DNA from: SAR116 cluster bacterium AG-447-C21
GTDB lineage: Bacteria > Pseudomonadota > Alphaproteobacteria > Thalassobaculales > Thalassobaculaceae
DNA length: 42,902 nt
Assembly (NCBI GenBank): GCA_003212315.1
Contig: QCQB01000016.1
Span: forward strand, 1 to 42,902
Direction of reading: 5' to 3'
Each line of letters begins with the position of its first letter. Position 1 is the stretch's first letter. This document shows, in pieces, positions 9,134 through 18,436 of the stretch. The notes below the pieces were generated by a model that saw only the letters and a list, made by a program, of their open reading frames with translations, did no database searches and was not told where the DNA came from. Position numbers and translations under genes: made by a program.

Positions 9134-11059
9134 TCACCGTTCCATGCTATTTTTGGGTAAAGTTTTGAACCAAAACGTGTCGGGGCTGTAAATGCCAAAA
9201 TGGGCACCGGGGTTCCAGTTATAAATTCCCTTTATTGGAACATTTTTAAGATTATTCGATACAACCACCGGCTGGAGAACGCCCGCTATTAGCCCTATTG
9301 AGTAGACTTGTTCAGTATGAATATCTAAAACCTTTTCCCAAATGTCCTTTCTTTTCGCGAATACGGGCTCCGCTCGCCAATCCCGGTATAATTTCAGTAA
9401 TTCCATGGCAAACGGGTCATTTGGAATTTGTCCTGCTTTCCCGCCTGTTTCAAAGTGCTGCCCCCATTTTGGCCATTGAAGCAACTGTTGCGTTGTGGGT
9501 GCAAATTCAGCAGGTGAACTGTTTGCTGAAGCAAGTCCATTTTCGATACCTGACCATATGGATATGGCTGTCTCACCAGAGAAAATGCGATTCCGGAATA
9601 CGTTTCGTTGAGACGGTTTTGAGTAAATTTTTATACCAATTTTCAACCAACTGTCGTGGATTAGCTCCAAAATATCCGTTTGTTCGGTGCTCTCTCCAGC
9701 AGTCTCAATAATTAAGTTTAAGGGATTACCGTCGGGTAGCAGTCGAATTCCTCTGCTATCCCGTTTTATCAGTCCCATATCGTCCAAAAGTTGATTCGCC
9801 GATTTTAAATTGAGTTGCGCCCATTTGGATCTATAGTATGGCTTATATAGTGGCGACTCAGGTAGAACAGTATTATTACCCTCAATTGCCAATCCATAAT
9901 AGATAACCTGATTAATTTCATATCGGTTCACAGCCATGGATAACGCGCGCCTGAAACGAACATCCTGCATAATAGACCGTAGCACTTTATTTTTATGATT
10001 TAAATTTGGGAACAAGGCTAGGTGTGAACCCTTCGCCGTAGTCCACAGTCTTGTAGAATACGGCGAACGATCTTCGCCTTTTTTTAAAAACGTGTAGTCG
10101 TCAAATCTAAGATAACGCGCCTGAAGGTCAACTTCCCCAGTACCTGTTTTAGCCGATATTAACTTGTTACTAGCGATACCAAAAATAAACTCGTCAATAT
10201 AAGGTAATTGCTGCCCCTTTGGATCTATTCTATGAAAAAAAGGGTTTCTTTTGAATCTCAATCTATTTGATGAAGATTTACTAATGCAGACCCAGGGTTG
10301 TAAAACTGGCAAATCGATATTGTCGTTTCTATAAAGGTTATCCATTTTATTATGCAATGCTGCCCAATTACGCTGTTTTGCCGTAGTTACAAGTTTTTGG
10401 AGTTCAGAATTTGCGGTAAAATTCTCGTGAAATTGACGCATGTAGTGTGCGGGGCGATAAATATAGAGTGGACTGGCGCCCGCTAAAGCCGCTAAAAAAT
10501 CAGGATTTGGCTTTTCCCATTCATACTGAATGGAGAGATTATCGAGTATTCTAAATTGTGGCAGTTTACCGTCTACCTTCATCACTTTTGGGGGGCCTAC
10601 CGGTGACAATTTAGGATTGTTTGCGACGTCTTCCCACCAATAACGAAAATCTTCTGCCGTAAATGGATGCCCGTCTGACCATTTATGACCGGGCCGCAGA
10701 TTGAATATAAATTTTTTTCCTTGAATAACATCGAATGACTGGAGGATATCTGGCTGAAACTCAAATGTCTTTGGTTTGTATATTAACAATCTGGCATAAC
10801 CATAGACGGTCATCTGTCGTGCGTCTTTTGCCCGCGCCATAAGCATTTTAAGGGTGCCCCCAAACTTACCAATTTCGAGATTACGGCCAGCAAAATCAAT
10901 TACTCTTGGAGTTTGAGGTAATCTGGATTCAACAGGTGGTAATTTACCGTTTTTTACCATTTTGGAAAGCAAAGGGGATTCGGAATAACCAAATGCACAA
11001 TTTGCAAAAGAAAGGATAAAGACAAATAAATAGCCGAAAAGAGTAAGATGTTTATTCAT
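9134..11059 (-). CDS. ABC transporter substrate-binding protein, family 5 (peptide type)
   Basis: Periplasmic solute-binding protein (SBP_bac_5) of the importer, 641 aa. Residues 1 to about 24 form a signal peptide: MNKH, then a hydrophobic core, then AFG before the mature chain. I see no convincing lipobox. Family hallmarks follow, such as the DILQSFDV-type motif and LRPGHKWSDGHPFTAEDF, in the order typical of dipeptide/oligopeptide binding proteins. It resembles a branch common in alphaproteobacteria whose ligands are mostly unassigned. It starts inside the stop codon of the ATPase gene (ATGA overlap at 11056-11059). Its position inside the glycan-gene run leaves open that the ligand is a muropeptide or glycan-linked peptide; that is inference. 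Confidence 0.93.
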   Translation of the reverse strand: MNKHLTLFGYLFVFILSFANCAFGYSESPLLSKMVKNGKLPPVESRLPQTPRVIDFAGRNLEIGKFGGTLKMLMARAKDARQMTVYGYARLLIYKPKTFEFQPDILQSFDVIQGKKFIFNLRPGHKWSDGHPFTAEDFRYWWEDVANNPKLSPVGPPKVMKVDGKLPQFRILDNLSIQYEWEKPNPDFLAALAGASPLYIYRPAHYMRQFHENFTANSELQKLVTTAKQRNWAALHNKMDNLYRNDNIDLPVLQPWVCISKSSSNRLRFKRNPFFHRIDPKGQQLPYIDEFIFGIASNKLISAKTGTGEVDLQARYLRFDDYTFLKKGEDRSPYSTRLWTTAKGSHLALFPNLNHKNKVLRSIMQDVRFRRALSMAVNRYEINQVIYYGLAIEGNNTVLPESPLYKPYYRSKWAQLNLKSANQLLDDMGLIKRDSRGIRLLPDGNPLNLIIETAGESTEQTDILELIHDSWLKIGIKIYSKPSQRNVFRNRIFSGETAISIWSGIENGLASANSSPAEFAPTTQQLLQWPKWGQHFETGGKAGQIPNDPFAMELLKLYRDWRAEPVFAKRKDIWEKVLDIHTEQVYSIGLIAGVLQPVVVSNNLKNVPIKGIYNWNPGAHFGIYSPDTFWFKTLPKNSMER

Positions 11060-12957
11060 GATGCTATTTTTAATTCTGAAATGTTTTCGTGAACTCTTAC
11101 AAAGTGTTCTCCCCCTATATCAAGCAGCTTGGTAGGCATTTCTTGGGTTGCTGTGAATGGATGCTCCCATTCTGCTGGATCCGAGCAACGTTCATCCATG
11201 ATACTTTTGAAGTCGAGAGGTTTATCGAGGCTGGGACTGGGTACGGCAGAAAACAATGCCTTGGTGTAAGGGTGTATGGGGTTTTTAAATAGCGCTACCC
11301 GCGGCGCCGCCTCAACTATTTGCCCGGAACACATGACGGCTACATCATCTGCAATATAATCAATCACAGCGAGATTATGAGATATGAAAAGGTAACTTAA
11401 AGCTAGTTGTTCTTTGAGGTCTTTCAGTAAATTTAATACTTGGGCTTGGATGGAGACATCTAGGGCTGAAACGGGTTCGTCACAAATCAATAGTCTTGGT
11501 TTCAGCGCTAATGCCCTTGCAATTCCTATACGCTGGCGCTGCCCACCCGAAAAGCTATGGGGGTAGCGATTTAGATGCCGGATATCTAACCCTACCAATC
11601 TAATGAGTTCACGAACAAGTGTAATTCTAAACTCATGATCCCCAATGTTATGAATGATAAGAGGCTCGTTTATGATATCAAATATAGTCATGCGAGGATT
11701 CAGTGAACTAAAGGGATCCTGAAAAATAAATTGGATTTTCTTTCGGAAATCGATAAGCGATTCCTCATTCAATGACAAAACGTCGACAGTACCATCTTGA
11801 TCTGAATACTGAATGGAGCCGGCATCGGGTGCGATAGCTCGCATAACGGTTTTGCTAAGTGTTGTTTTTCCGCATCCTGATTCTCCTACCAATCCGAGAC
11901 AAGACCCACGTCTAATCTTAAAACTGACATCATTTACTGCAGAGACTTTTTCTCCACCAAAATTGAAAATACCGCTCGAACGAATAGAGAATGATTTTCT
12001 GATACCTTCAACAGTCAGTATAGGTTTGACCGAAAGAGTTTTCGCCACTTCCAAATCTTTTGGATTAGGCTTTAAAAGAGGACTAGACTTTGACTCGATA
12101 TTCCGTATTGGTATTAATCGCTCACCTTTCTCCATATCAAAGCGAGGGACAGCGGCCATTAATGATTTTAGATACGGGTGCTCGGCACGTTTGAAGATAT
12201 CTTCTACAGAACCGGTCTCCATTATCTCACCTCTGTACATAACCACAACGTCATCAGCCATGTTTGCAACGACACCAAGATCGTGAGTAATCATCAACAA
12301 TGCCATTTCAAACTCCGCCTGTAGATCCTTCATCAGCTTCAATATTTGAGCTTGAATTGTCACATCAAGTGCCGTCGTAGGTTCATCAGCGATGAGTAGA
12401 CATGGTCTGCAGATGAGAGCCATGGCGATCATAGAACGCTGTCTCAAACCGCCGGATAACTCAAATGGATATGTTTTGAAGCCTCTTTTTGGATCCGGAA
12501 ATCCTACTAAACGAAGCATATCAATAACCACCGGAGTAGCTTCATTGGTGTGAAGGCGACGATGTAGCATCAATGCTTCAAGGATTTGATTTCCGATAGT
12601 GTGGAGTGGCGATAACGAAGTCATGGGCTCTTGAAAAATGATCGAAATCTGACCGCCCCTTATATCGCGGATTGGTTTTCCAGAGGGATTTAATGCCGCT
12701 ATATCGATTATCGGCTTGTCCTCAGAATTTGGTGAAAATAGTATTGACCCGCCATATATTTTTGCCTGAGAAGGAAGTAATCCCATTATTGTTTGACTAA
12801 TTACTGATTTTCCAGAGCCAGACTCGCCTACCAAGGCTACCGTTTTTCCTGGAAATATTTCAAATGAGGCCTTCTTAACGGCCATCATACGGCCCTCGGG
12901 CAAATCGAATCCAACTTCGAGATCTTTTACCGATAATATTGGGACCTTTGTATCCAT
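11056..12957 (-). CDS. ABC transporter ATP-binding protein with two fused ATPase domains (YejF-like)
   Basis: Energises the peptide-type importer. The 633-residue chain carries two complete nucleotide-binding domains, as in YejF. Domain 1 has Walker A GESGSGKS at 44-51, signature LSGGLRQR and Walker B LLIADEPTTALD. Domain 2 has Walker A GESGCGKT near residue 357, signature FSGGQRQR and Walker B LLICDEPVSALD. Each domain ends with the oligopeptide-transporter region (HPYLKSLMAAVP and HPYTKALFSAVP), typical for peptide importers. An AGGAA lies about ten bases before the ATG. It is 13 bases after the small membrane protein gene, so the transporter is probably transcribed with the upstream glycan genes. 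Confidence 0.96.
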   Translation of the reverse strand: MDTKVPILSVKDLEVGFDLPEGRMMAVKKASFEIFPGKTVALVGESGSGKSVISQTIMGLLPSQAKIYGGSILFSPNSEDKPIIDIAALNPSGKPIRDIRGGQISIIFQEPMTSLSPLHTIGNQILEALMLHRRLHTNEATPVVIDMLRLVGFPDPKRGFKTYPFELSGGLRQRSMIAMALICRPCLLIADEPTTALDVTIQAQILKLMKDLQAEFEMALLMITHDLGVVANMADDVVVMYRGEIMETGSVEDIFKRAEHPYLKSLMAAVPRFDMEKGERLIPIRNIESKSSPLLKPNPKDLEVAKTLSVKPILTVEGIRKSFSIRSSGIFNFGGEKVSAVNDVSFKIRRGSCLGLVGESGCGKTTLSKTVMRAIAPDAGSIQYSDQDGTVDVLSLNEESLIDFRKKIQFIFQDPFSSLNPRMTIFDIINEPLIIHNIGDHEFRITLVRELIRLVGLDIRHLNRYPHSFSGGQRQRIGIARALALKPRLLICDEPVSALDVSIQAQVLNLLKDLKEQLALSYLFISHNLAVIDYIADDVAVMCSGQIVEAAPRVALFKNPIHPYTKALFSAVPSPSLDKPLDFKSIMDERCSDPAEWEHPFTATQEMPTKLLDIGGEHFVRVHENISELKIAS

Positions 12958-12970
12958 TTATTATTGGTTC

Positions 12971-13492
12971 CTAATTTCTTGTTATTTCATTCTCAGACGA
13001 CAGTCGATTTTGAAGGGGAAATCCGGCACTTGAAAAATTCTCTATAGTTGTCTCTGAAGGAGTGAGTTTATTCTGGTGAATAGTATTTACGCAATGCTGC
13101 ATTATTTGTTCGAAACCGTTGATAGTAGAATCAACAGAAATTTTACTTTTAGGATCCCGTATAGTGAGCTCAAACCATCCACCTTTACCGGTTCGATCTT
13201 TTCGGGTTGAAAAATATCTCAGTCTTATGTCAATCACAGCAGGTAGTGAAATATTTTTTCCCAAGGGGCCGTTTGCCTGGAAGGTGTCATTTGAAAAGCT
13301 GAATGTTGTCAAATGCCTCTGAGCAGTTCTTAGAAAGAAGCCTAAAAAAAGAAGTGCCCCGGCGGCGAATATATATTGAAAGATGGTTATTTTTGTCGCT
13401 GCTACTAGAAGCCCGACCGTAACAAAAAGACCGATTGCACCCCTGAGATAATCTCCTCTTAGTGCATTCATGGGATAATGGAAAATTGTCAT
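12971..13492 (-). CDS. Small membrane protein of unknown function
   Basis: A 173-residue protein I cannot assign to a named family. Residues about 17-60 form two closely spaced hydrophobic helices (GAIGLFVTVGLLVAA, then FAAGALLFLGFFL). A soluble domain with alternating beta-type segments follows, for example TFSFSNDTFQANGPLGKNIS and KGGWFELTIRDPKSKISVD. The tail is polar. This layout recalls small alphaproteobacterial membrane proteins with a PH-like domain, but I could not confirm that. It lies between the deacetylase-like gene and the ABC ATPase with gaps of only 13 bases on each side, so it is probably co-expressed with both. Confidence 0.8.
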   Translation of the reverse strand: MTIFHYPMNALRGDYLRGAIGLFVTVGLLVAATKITIFQYIFAAGALLFLGFFLRTAQRHLTTFSFSNDTFQANGPLGKNISLPAVIDIRLRYFSTRKDRTGKGGWFELTIRDPKSKISVDSTINGFEQIMQHCVNTIHQNKLTPSETTIENFSSAGFPLQNRLSSENEITRN

Positions 13493-13505
13493 ACTGTTTT
13501 TCTTT

Positions 13506-14270
13506 TTAGCCGAAGTAATTTATTGGAGATGTTAAGTTTATACTAGTGCTTTTTTTTAAAACAAGGCAGACTTCTTGAAACTCTTTCCAATCGTCAATAG
13601 ACATTATTAAATGATGTGTCAAAAGCCCTATCGGCTCTAGGGTATCTATGGCCCTAGTCCGGCAATTTTGTAATTCGCCGGCAATTTTGTCCGCCATAAG
13701 TTCCGCTCCAATGAAACTCCGTTTTTCTTTCCAATCAATGACATCAACATGGGTATTAACCTGCAGAAGTCCGGGAACTGGAGTCGCCTCTTTTCTTGAT
13801 GAGAAAGTAGAGAGGCTTGAGATGCCAAATAAAGGCAGAGTTTTAGTTAATTCATTATTAATACGGTTCCAAGGAGGAACAAAGCATTTAAGAAATAAAT
13901 CACCAAAAAGTTGTTCTAATTTACCGATCCCCTTTTCTAGGTCTTTCCATTGAGCCTCGATCGGTCTGAAGCTCCCAAACTCTGCTTTTTTTCTGGTCAA
14001 TGGTTCGTAGTTGTAATGGTTGAGCCCATGCATCGCTATATTAATATTGCACTGGTTTAATAAGTTTACCAACTGGCTCGATGCTCTGGCCGGAACGACG
14101 GCAAGAAGAGGGGCAAGGTTAATATTGTCTGAAACAGCAATCATATTCTCTAAACTGTGACTGGGGGCCTCTAGGTCGTCGTCGCGCCACCAGATCTCCA
14201 TATATTTGTTTTCTGAATCTAAACGATTAATTTCCTTTTCTAATCGTTGAAAACCTGTTTCTAAGTTCAT
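13506..14270 (-). CDS. Polysaccharide deacetylase-like protein (NodB-type fold)
   Basis: Probable carbohydrate-active hydrolase of 254 aa. The WWRDDD motif near the N-terminus supplies the acidic residues of the metal site, and HGLNH gives the H-x3-H metal-binding pair of the NodB deacetylase family. Further on, PPWNRI resembles the family motif containing the catalytic-region Pro-Trp. There is no signal peptide, so it acts in the cytoplasm, perhaps on a lipid- or nucleotide-linked intermediate rather than on finished polymer. I chose the ATG at 14270, which overlaps the upstream stop by ATGA; an alternative ATG at 14282 would add four residues. It sits between a glycosyltransferase and the small membrane protein. 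The substrate is unknown. Confidence 0.8.
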   Translation of the reverse strand: MNLETGFQRLEKEINRLDSENKYMEIWWRDDDLEAPSHSLENMIAVSDNINLAPLLAVVPARASSQLVNLLNQCNINIAMHGLNHYNYEPLTRKKAEFGSFRPIEAQWKDLEKGIGKLEQLFGDLFLKCFVPPWNRINNELTKTLPLFGISSLSTFSSRKEATPVPGLLQVNTHVDVIDWKEKRSFIGAELMADKIAGELQNCRTRAIDTLEPIGLLTHHLIMSIDDWKEFQEVCLVLKKSTSINLTSPINYFG

Positions 14271-15409
14271 AGTAAGGCCCATAATAAATTGGCTGTAGAA
14301 CTAGCGCCATCTAAACTAACATTTAGCTTTTTTACTGGCTTAGTGTTCAAGGCTTGATATATCGCGTTGTTCAAGTTGTTCACATTAAGCTCATTCTCAT
14401 CAACAACTTGGAGCAACGAACGTTTTGCCAGTAAATCAGACCTAAGACGTTGTTCCGTTTCGACTCCCCCCTCATAGGGAACTACGACAGCCGGGGTTCC
14501 AGCGTTCATTAATTCCGCAATAGTATTATAGCCGGCTTGCGATATTGATAATTTTGCTCGACTTATAACTGCTGGGAGGTCCGGCCTGCTTCTCTCCACA
14601 AAGGTATCATTTGTTTCTTTTGCACTGAGCTCGTTGAATATCTCTGGTGGCATGTGTGGACCTGTCACAAAACGCCAGGGGAAATCGCGGATAGCAACTT
14701 TGTTTCTTAGATTGAATATTTTGGGCAATGTTGCGAACCCAACAGCTCCACCACCGGCAGAGACTATAATTTCACCTGTTCCATCCTTACCGGTATCACC
14801 TATATGCCCGGGGGTTAGAACATAGCCAGTGTATTCTATTAAGTGTGATATTCTTTTTTCCAAAGGAAATGTCTCAGCCAATGATATGACCTTTCGGTCT
14901 CCGTGCACCAAAATTTTTTGGTAAAAGTCTTCCAGTGTCTCCACTATTTCTAGATTTCTGTCATGGCGAGGCTTAGTTACAAGAATATCACGCATCGAAC
15001 ACACCACTTGTGAACAGCACTTGGCTTCTTTAGCTTTGGTCAGTAGGGGGATTAACTCAAATCTAAACTGTCTGCGTCCAAACGGAAAAAGCTCGGTGAG
15101 CAGAACTTGCGGTTGAATTTTTTCGAACAAATCTAATAGCAATTTTCGTCTTTTATTTCTCCATAAATCGTCGATCTCCTTATCATTTTCAGCCACAAGA
15201 GTTTTAAAATCACCATCAAGCGACCTGACGGGGGGAATTTGATAAAACTCTGCTTCTCCTATGTTTAGATCTTTTATAGGAAAGCCGCCCGAAACAAATC
15301 TAACGTCAAAACCCCTTTCAACAGCAGCACGCGATATCCCCGCTGCTCGTCTCAAATGGCCAATACCAAGCAGGTTCTGAACGTAAATCATTAGACGAGG
15401 TTTATTCAT
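14267..15409 (-). CDS. GT28/MurG-like glycosyltransferase (COG4671 type)
   Basis: Predicted GT-B fold glycosyltransferase, 380 aa. The N-terminal domain begins LMIYVQNLLGIGHLRRA, with the GxGHLRR loop of this family. The C-terminal domain has a glycine-rich VSAGGGAVGF turn, then SQAGYNTIAELMNAGTPAVVVPYEGG, the donor-nucleotide-binding region equivalent to that of MurG. No membrane segment is evident. It overlaps the histidine phosphatase gene upstream by ATGA (15406-15409) and the deacetylase-like gene downstream in the same way. A paralogue with the same GHLRR and GGYNT motifs opens the operon at 19673. Donor and acceptor are unknown. Confidence 0.88.
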   Translation of the reverse strand: MNKPRLMIYVQNLLGIGHLRRAAGISRAAVERGFDVRFVSGGFPIKDLNIGEAEFYQIPPVRSLDGDFKTLVAENDKEIDDLWRNKRRKLLLDLFEKIQPQVLLTELFPFGRRQFRFELIPLLTKAKEAKCCSQVVCSMRDILVTKPRHDRNLEIVETLEDFYQKILVHGDRKVISLAETFPLEKRISHLIEYTGYVLTPGHIGDTGKDGTGEIIVSAGGGAVGFATLPKIFNLRNKVAIRDFPWRFVTGPHMPPEIFNELSAKETNDTFVERSRPDLPAVISRAKLSISQAGYNTIAELMNAGTPAVVVPYEGGVETEQRLRSDLLAKRSLLQVVDENELNVNNLNNAIYQALNTKPVKKLNVSLDGASSTANLLWALL

Positions 15410-16017
15410 GATACAGAATCGCGTTTATTAAATTTCACGTTCAATTGATGGGGTTCGATGACGCCTTCGTAATCTACCGAAAACGTATGAATCGCTCCCC
15501 AATCTAATCTAATGGGCGGTTTTTCTGACATATCCCATCCCGTAGCGAGTGATAAAAGTGATCGTATTACGCCCTTATGTGTTATGGCACCAATTAGTTT
15601 CTGCTCACCACTGGCAGCAATATCGGATAGTAGTGGTTGCAGTCGTTGGCAAACCTGGCGGGGGGATTCGCCCCCAGGTGGGGTTAAATCCAAACCTCTT
15701 TTTTCATTTTCGAGCATTTTCTGTCCATATTTAACCCGCAAATCCTGAAGAACGTGACCCTCCCAATCACCCCAATTGGTTTCTATTAATCGATCATCTA
15801 TGAGCATTTCGGTTATGCCGAGCAATTTCCCTGTCTCTATAGCCCGTGATAGTGGACTTGTTATCCAATTCATTTCAGAAAAAAAATCGGGTAATTGCAA
15901 CTGTTGAATTAAACATTTTCCTCTTTCACTTAATGGAATATCGGTCCTGCCCTGTATTTTCCCTAATTCGTTCCATTCGGTTGGTCCATGTCGAATTACT
16001 GCGAGTAAACTTGTCAT
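15406..16017 (-). CDS. Histidine phosphatase family protein (phosphoglycerate mutase-like)
   Basis: Phosphohydrolase of the histidine phosphatase superfamily, 203 aa. The RHGPTEWN motif at the N-terminus holds the phosphorylated histidine. The second conserved His lies in AITHKGVIRSLL, and the acid in LIETNWGDWEG. The reading frame extends eight codons further, but the ATG at 16017 is preceded by GGAGGG eight bases upstream and overlaps the previous stop as TAATG, so I take it as the start. Placement among glycosyltransferases suggests dephosphorylation of a sugar- or lipid-phosphate intermediate, as for other family members in glycan pathways. That role is inferred from context only. Confidence 0.9.
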   Translation of the reverse strand: MTSLLAVIRHGPTEWNELGKIQGRTDIPLSERGKCLIQQLQLPDFFSEMNWITSPLSRAIETGKLLGITEMLIDDRLIETNWGDWEGHVLQDLRVKYGQKMLENEKRGLDLTPPGGESPRQVCQRLQPLLSDIAASGEQKLIGAITHKGVIRSLLSLATGWDMSEKPPIRLDWGAIHTFSVDYEGVIEPHQLNVKFNKRDSVS

Positions 16018-17156
16018 TACAGCCCTCCAACTTGGCTGCATGTCTCTGAAATCCAGGTTCCAAGTTTATTGCTGTTTAAATCAAAACTATGATCTCGATT
16101 TGTAATCAAAAGAGCCCGTCGACTCATATTTCTTCTGAGTTCCAAGTTATCTATCAAAGTGCTCGTTTTATCTGCAAAATCAGCGGCGTCACCTTGTTTG
16201 GAAAGGAAGCCAGTTTCATTGTCACGAAGAATATCCCCCACGCCGCCAGTGTCTCCGGCCACAGCCGGCATTCCTGAAGATTGGGCTTCTAGAAGAGCCA
16301 TACCGTAGGCTTCATTAACTGCCGGCCATAAAAAGATATCTGCACTTGAATAGTATTTTTGGAGTTGGTTTGATGTTAGTTGACCCGTGAAAATAATCTT
16401 TTTACTAAAAAGCTTCTCAACTTCTGTTCTTAATGGACCATCGCCGATTATAATTAGATTCCAATTTTTGTTTGTATTTATTTTGGTTAATGCCTCAGAC
16501 AAAATTTTGTACGAGGCAAACTTATCTCCGTCACGCATCATACCAACAGCAAGTAACCAAATAGAATCTAAGGGAAGTTTATGCTTTTTTTCTAGATATC
16601 GGCGTCCAGTTATTTTATTTCTTTCGCGATTTTTATTTATTTTTAGGAAAGGTCGCAATTCTTCATAACGGGTATTATCGTTTATTATCTGTTTTATCGC
16701 CGCGTGGTCATTAGTATTCATTCCAATGATTAAGTCAGCATGCGCAATCGTCTTTTCAACTTCTTCGTGAAATAAACTCCAGCGCCCACGAGCTCTTTTG
16801 GGAGAATGCGACGCTTCTGCAACAACATATGGAATTTTTAACGCAGCAGAAACTTTTGGACCAATTAAATCGGGCGCCTTATAAAACATGTGATATGTAA
16901 ACCAAAGGTCAGGGCGCCAATTTCCTATGGTAGAAAACTCTTGAATGAGCTCTTTGCTAATTTGCTCACCTTGAAGCTGAAGTTGTTTCTGTCTTTCTTC
17001 TAGGCCTTCAGGTTCCCTGCTTTTGAATCTGCTTACTAGTTTGACTTCGTGCCCCTGATTCTGCAGGCTACGATACAACAACTTAGCCATCTCTCGATCT
17101 CCTGAAGGAATAGCAGAGTCAGGTGATTTCAACGGTGCATAAAACCCAATATTCAT
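16017..17156 (-). CDS. Glycosyltransferase family 4 protein
   Basis: Retaining GT-B glycosyltransferase, 379 aa. The N-terminal acceptor domain opens with MNIGFYAPLKSPDSAIPSGD and a helix DREMAKLLYRSLQNQGHEV. The C-terminal donor domain contains LLAVGMMRDGDKF, IIGDGPLR and the family E-x7-E motif in NEAYGMALLEAQSSGMP, followed by GGVGDILRDNETGFL. It has no signal peptide and is probably cytoplasmic or peripheral to the membrane. It starts two bases after the stop of the preceding GT4 gene, and its stop overlaps the next start (TAATG). The sugar transferred is unknown. Confidence 0.92.
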   Translation of the reverse strand: MNIGFYAPLKSPDSAIPSGDREMAKLLYRSLQNQGHEVKLVSRFKSREPEGLEERQKQLQLQGEQISKELIQEFSTIGNWRPDLWFTYHMFYKAPDLIGPKVSAALKIPYVVAEASHSPKRARGRWSLFHEEVEKTIAHADLIIGMNTNDHAAIKQIINDNTRYEELRPFLKINKNRERNKITGRRYLEKKHKLPLDSIWLLAVGMMRDGDKFASYKILSEALTKINTNKNWNLIIIGDGPLRTEVEKLFSKKIIFTGQLTSNQLQKYYSSADIFLWPAVNEAYGMALLEAQSSGMPAVAGDTGGVGDILRDNETGFLSKQGDAADFADKTSTLIDNLELRRNMSRRALLITNRDHSFDLNSNKLGTWISETCSQVGGL

Positions 17157-17158
17157 GG

Positions 17159-18436
17159 TTAAGGCTCAACTAGGTTGTTGGTGACGTCTTCTTTTGAATT
17201 TCCAAGATTATCAATAATTTTATTTACCTCGGTGATATGACAAAAGTCTTTTTTAAGTCGTTTGTAATTATCAGAACCCATTTCTATTCTGAGATTATAA
17301 TCAAACGACAATTTAATAATCGCGTGAACCAGGGCGTCAGGGTTATTCGGAGGGACCAGCAAACCAGTTTTACCATGTATAATGAATTCGGATAATGCAG
17401 CCACATCACTTGCTATACAACATAGCTCCTGACTAGCTGCTTCCATGAGAACATTTGGTAAACCGTCTCTGTCTCCATCTTTTGCTATCACGCTTGGTAA
17501 GATAAATATTTCAGCGTTTTGGTATTCGTCAAATACCTCACTTTGGTCACACGCACCTCTCCAAATTATTTTTTTCTCAATAGCTAGGTCATGGGCAATC
17601 TTTTTGAGCCTTTTTAATTCTTGGCCCCCACCGACATGGGTCCATATCCAGTTGAGATCACTAGGCAATTTTGAAAGCGCGTCTAATAAAATATCGAAGC
17701 CTTTTTTGGGAACAGCTCGGCCCACGGATAGAAGCTTGATTGGATCTTCGGTCTTGGTGCCGGTGTTTGGCAATCTAGTTGGTGGTGGTCCTGGTAGTGA
17801 TGCCAAGTCTAAACCATGGTAACTCAATTGTGTTTTTCCATAAACAATGGAATTCAGGTGTTTAAAACCGTAAGAACTGCAGGTTACCGCCCATTTACAC
17901 GAGAGAAGCTTCTCATTTTTTTCCCAGTGGGGTGTTAACCATATATCTTTTGCATGGGCTGAGACGGACCAGGAGCGGCCGGTTAAAAGAGCTGCATAAT
18001 AAGTAACGGAAGCGGGTGTATGAAGAAAATGTGCATAAAGATGTTTTATACTTGGGCTGAGTTCTGCTGATAAGACTAAAGCCTGTCCCCAGCGTCTGAT
18101 TCTATTTGGTGTTGGGTCCCTGAACAAATCTTTTAACCAAGTCTTGAGAGCTTTCTTGTAGCCCTTTTGGGACCGCACTTTCACCCAACTTCGTATCACT
18201 CGAAGGGGTTCAGCGGATAAATATTCCGGCAAATACAACAATTCTGCCATGATTTTTTTATTTATGGGATGCTGTTTTCTATCCGTTGGATGCCGCAGAG
18301 AAATAATCGTAATTTTTATACCGGCATTTTGGAGAGTCAGAATCTCCTGCGCAATAAATGTCTCTGATAGGCGGGGATATCCCTTTACAACGATGGCAAG
18401 TTCATCTGTATCTTTAAAGATCGCTTTAACCTGCAA
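17159..18436 (-). CDS. Glycosyltransferase family 4 protein
   Basis: Second GT4-type glycosyltransferase, 425 aa, resembling exopolysaccharide/colanic-acid-type enzymes. KGYPRLSETFIAQEILTL near the N-terminus is the typical opening of that group. The donor domain shows LLSVGRAVPKKGFDILLDAL, HVGGG, and the E-x7-E-like region DGDRDGLPNVLMEAAS followed by GKTGLLVPPNNP. An in-frame TAG lies six codons before the TTG at 18436 and no ATG occurs before the conserved KGYPRLSE block, so the start appears to be this TTG, overlapping the upstream gene by 11 bases. Coupled translation from the upstream gene would compensate for the weak start. Confidence 0.9.
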   Translation of the reverse strand: MQVKAIFKDTDELAIVVKGYPRLSETFIAQEILTLQNAGIKITIISLRHPTDRKQHPINKKIMAELLYLPEYLSAEPLRVIRSWVKVRSQKGYKKALKTWLKDLFRDPTPNRIRRWGQALVLSAELSPSIKHLYAHFLHTPASVTYYAALLTGRSWSVSAHAKDIWLTPHWEKNEKLLSCKWAVTCSSYGFKHLNSIVYGKTQLSYHGLDLASLPGPPPTRLPNTGTKTEDPIKLLSVGRAVPKKGFDILLDALSKLPSDLNWIWTHVGGGQELKRLKKIAHDLAIEKKIIWRGACDQSEVFDEYQNAEIFILPSVIAKDGDRDGLPNVLMEAASQELCCIASDVAALSEFIIHGKTGLLVPPNNPDALVHAIIKLSFDYNLRIEMGSDNYKRLKKDFCHITEVNKIIDNLGNSKEDVTNNLVEP

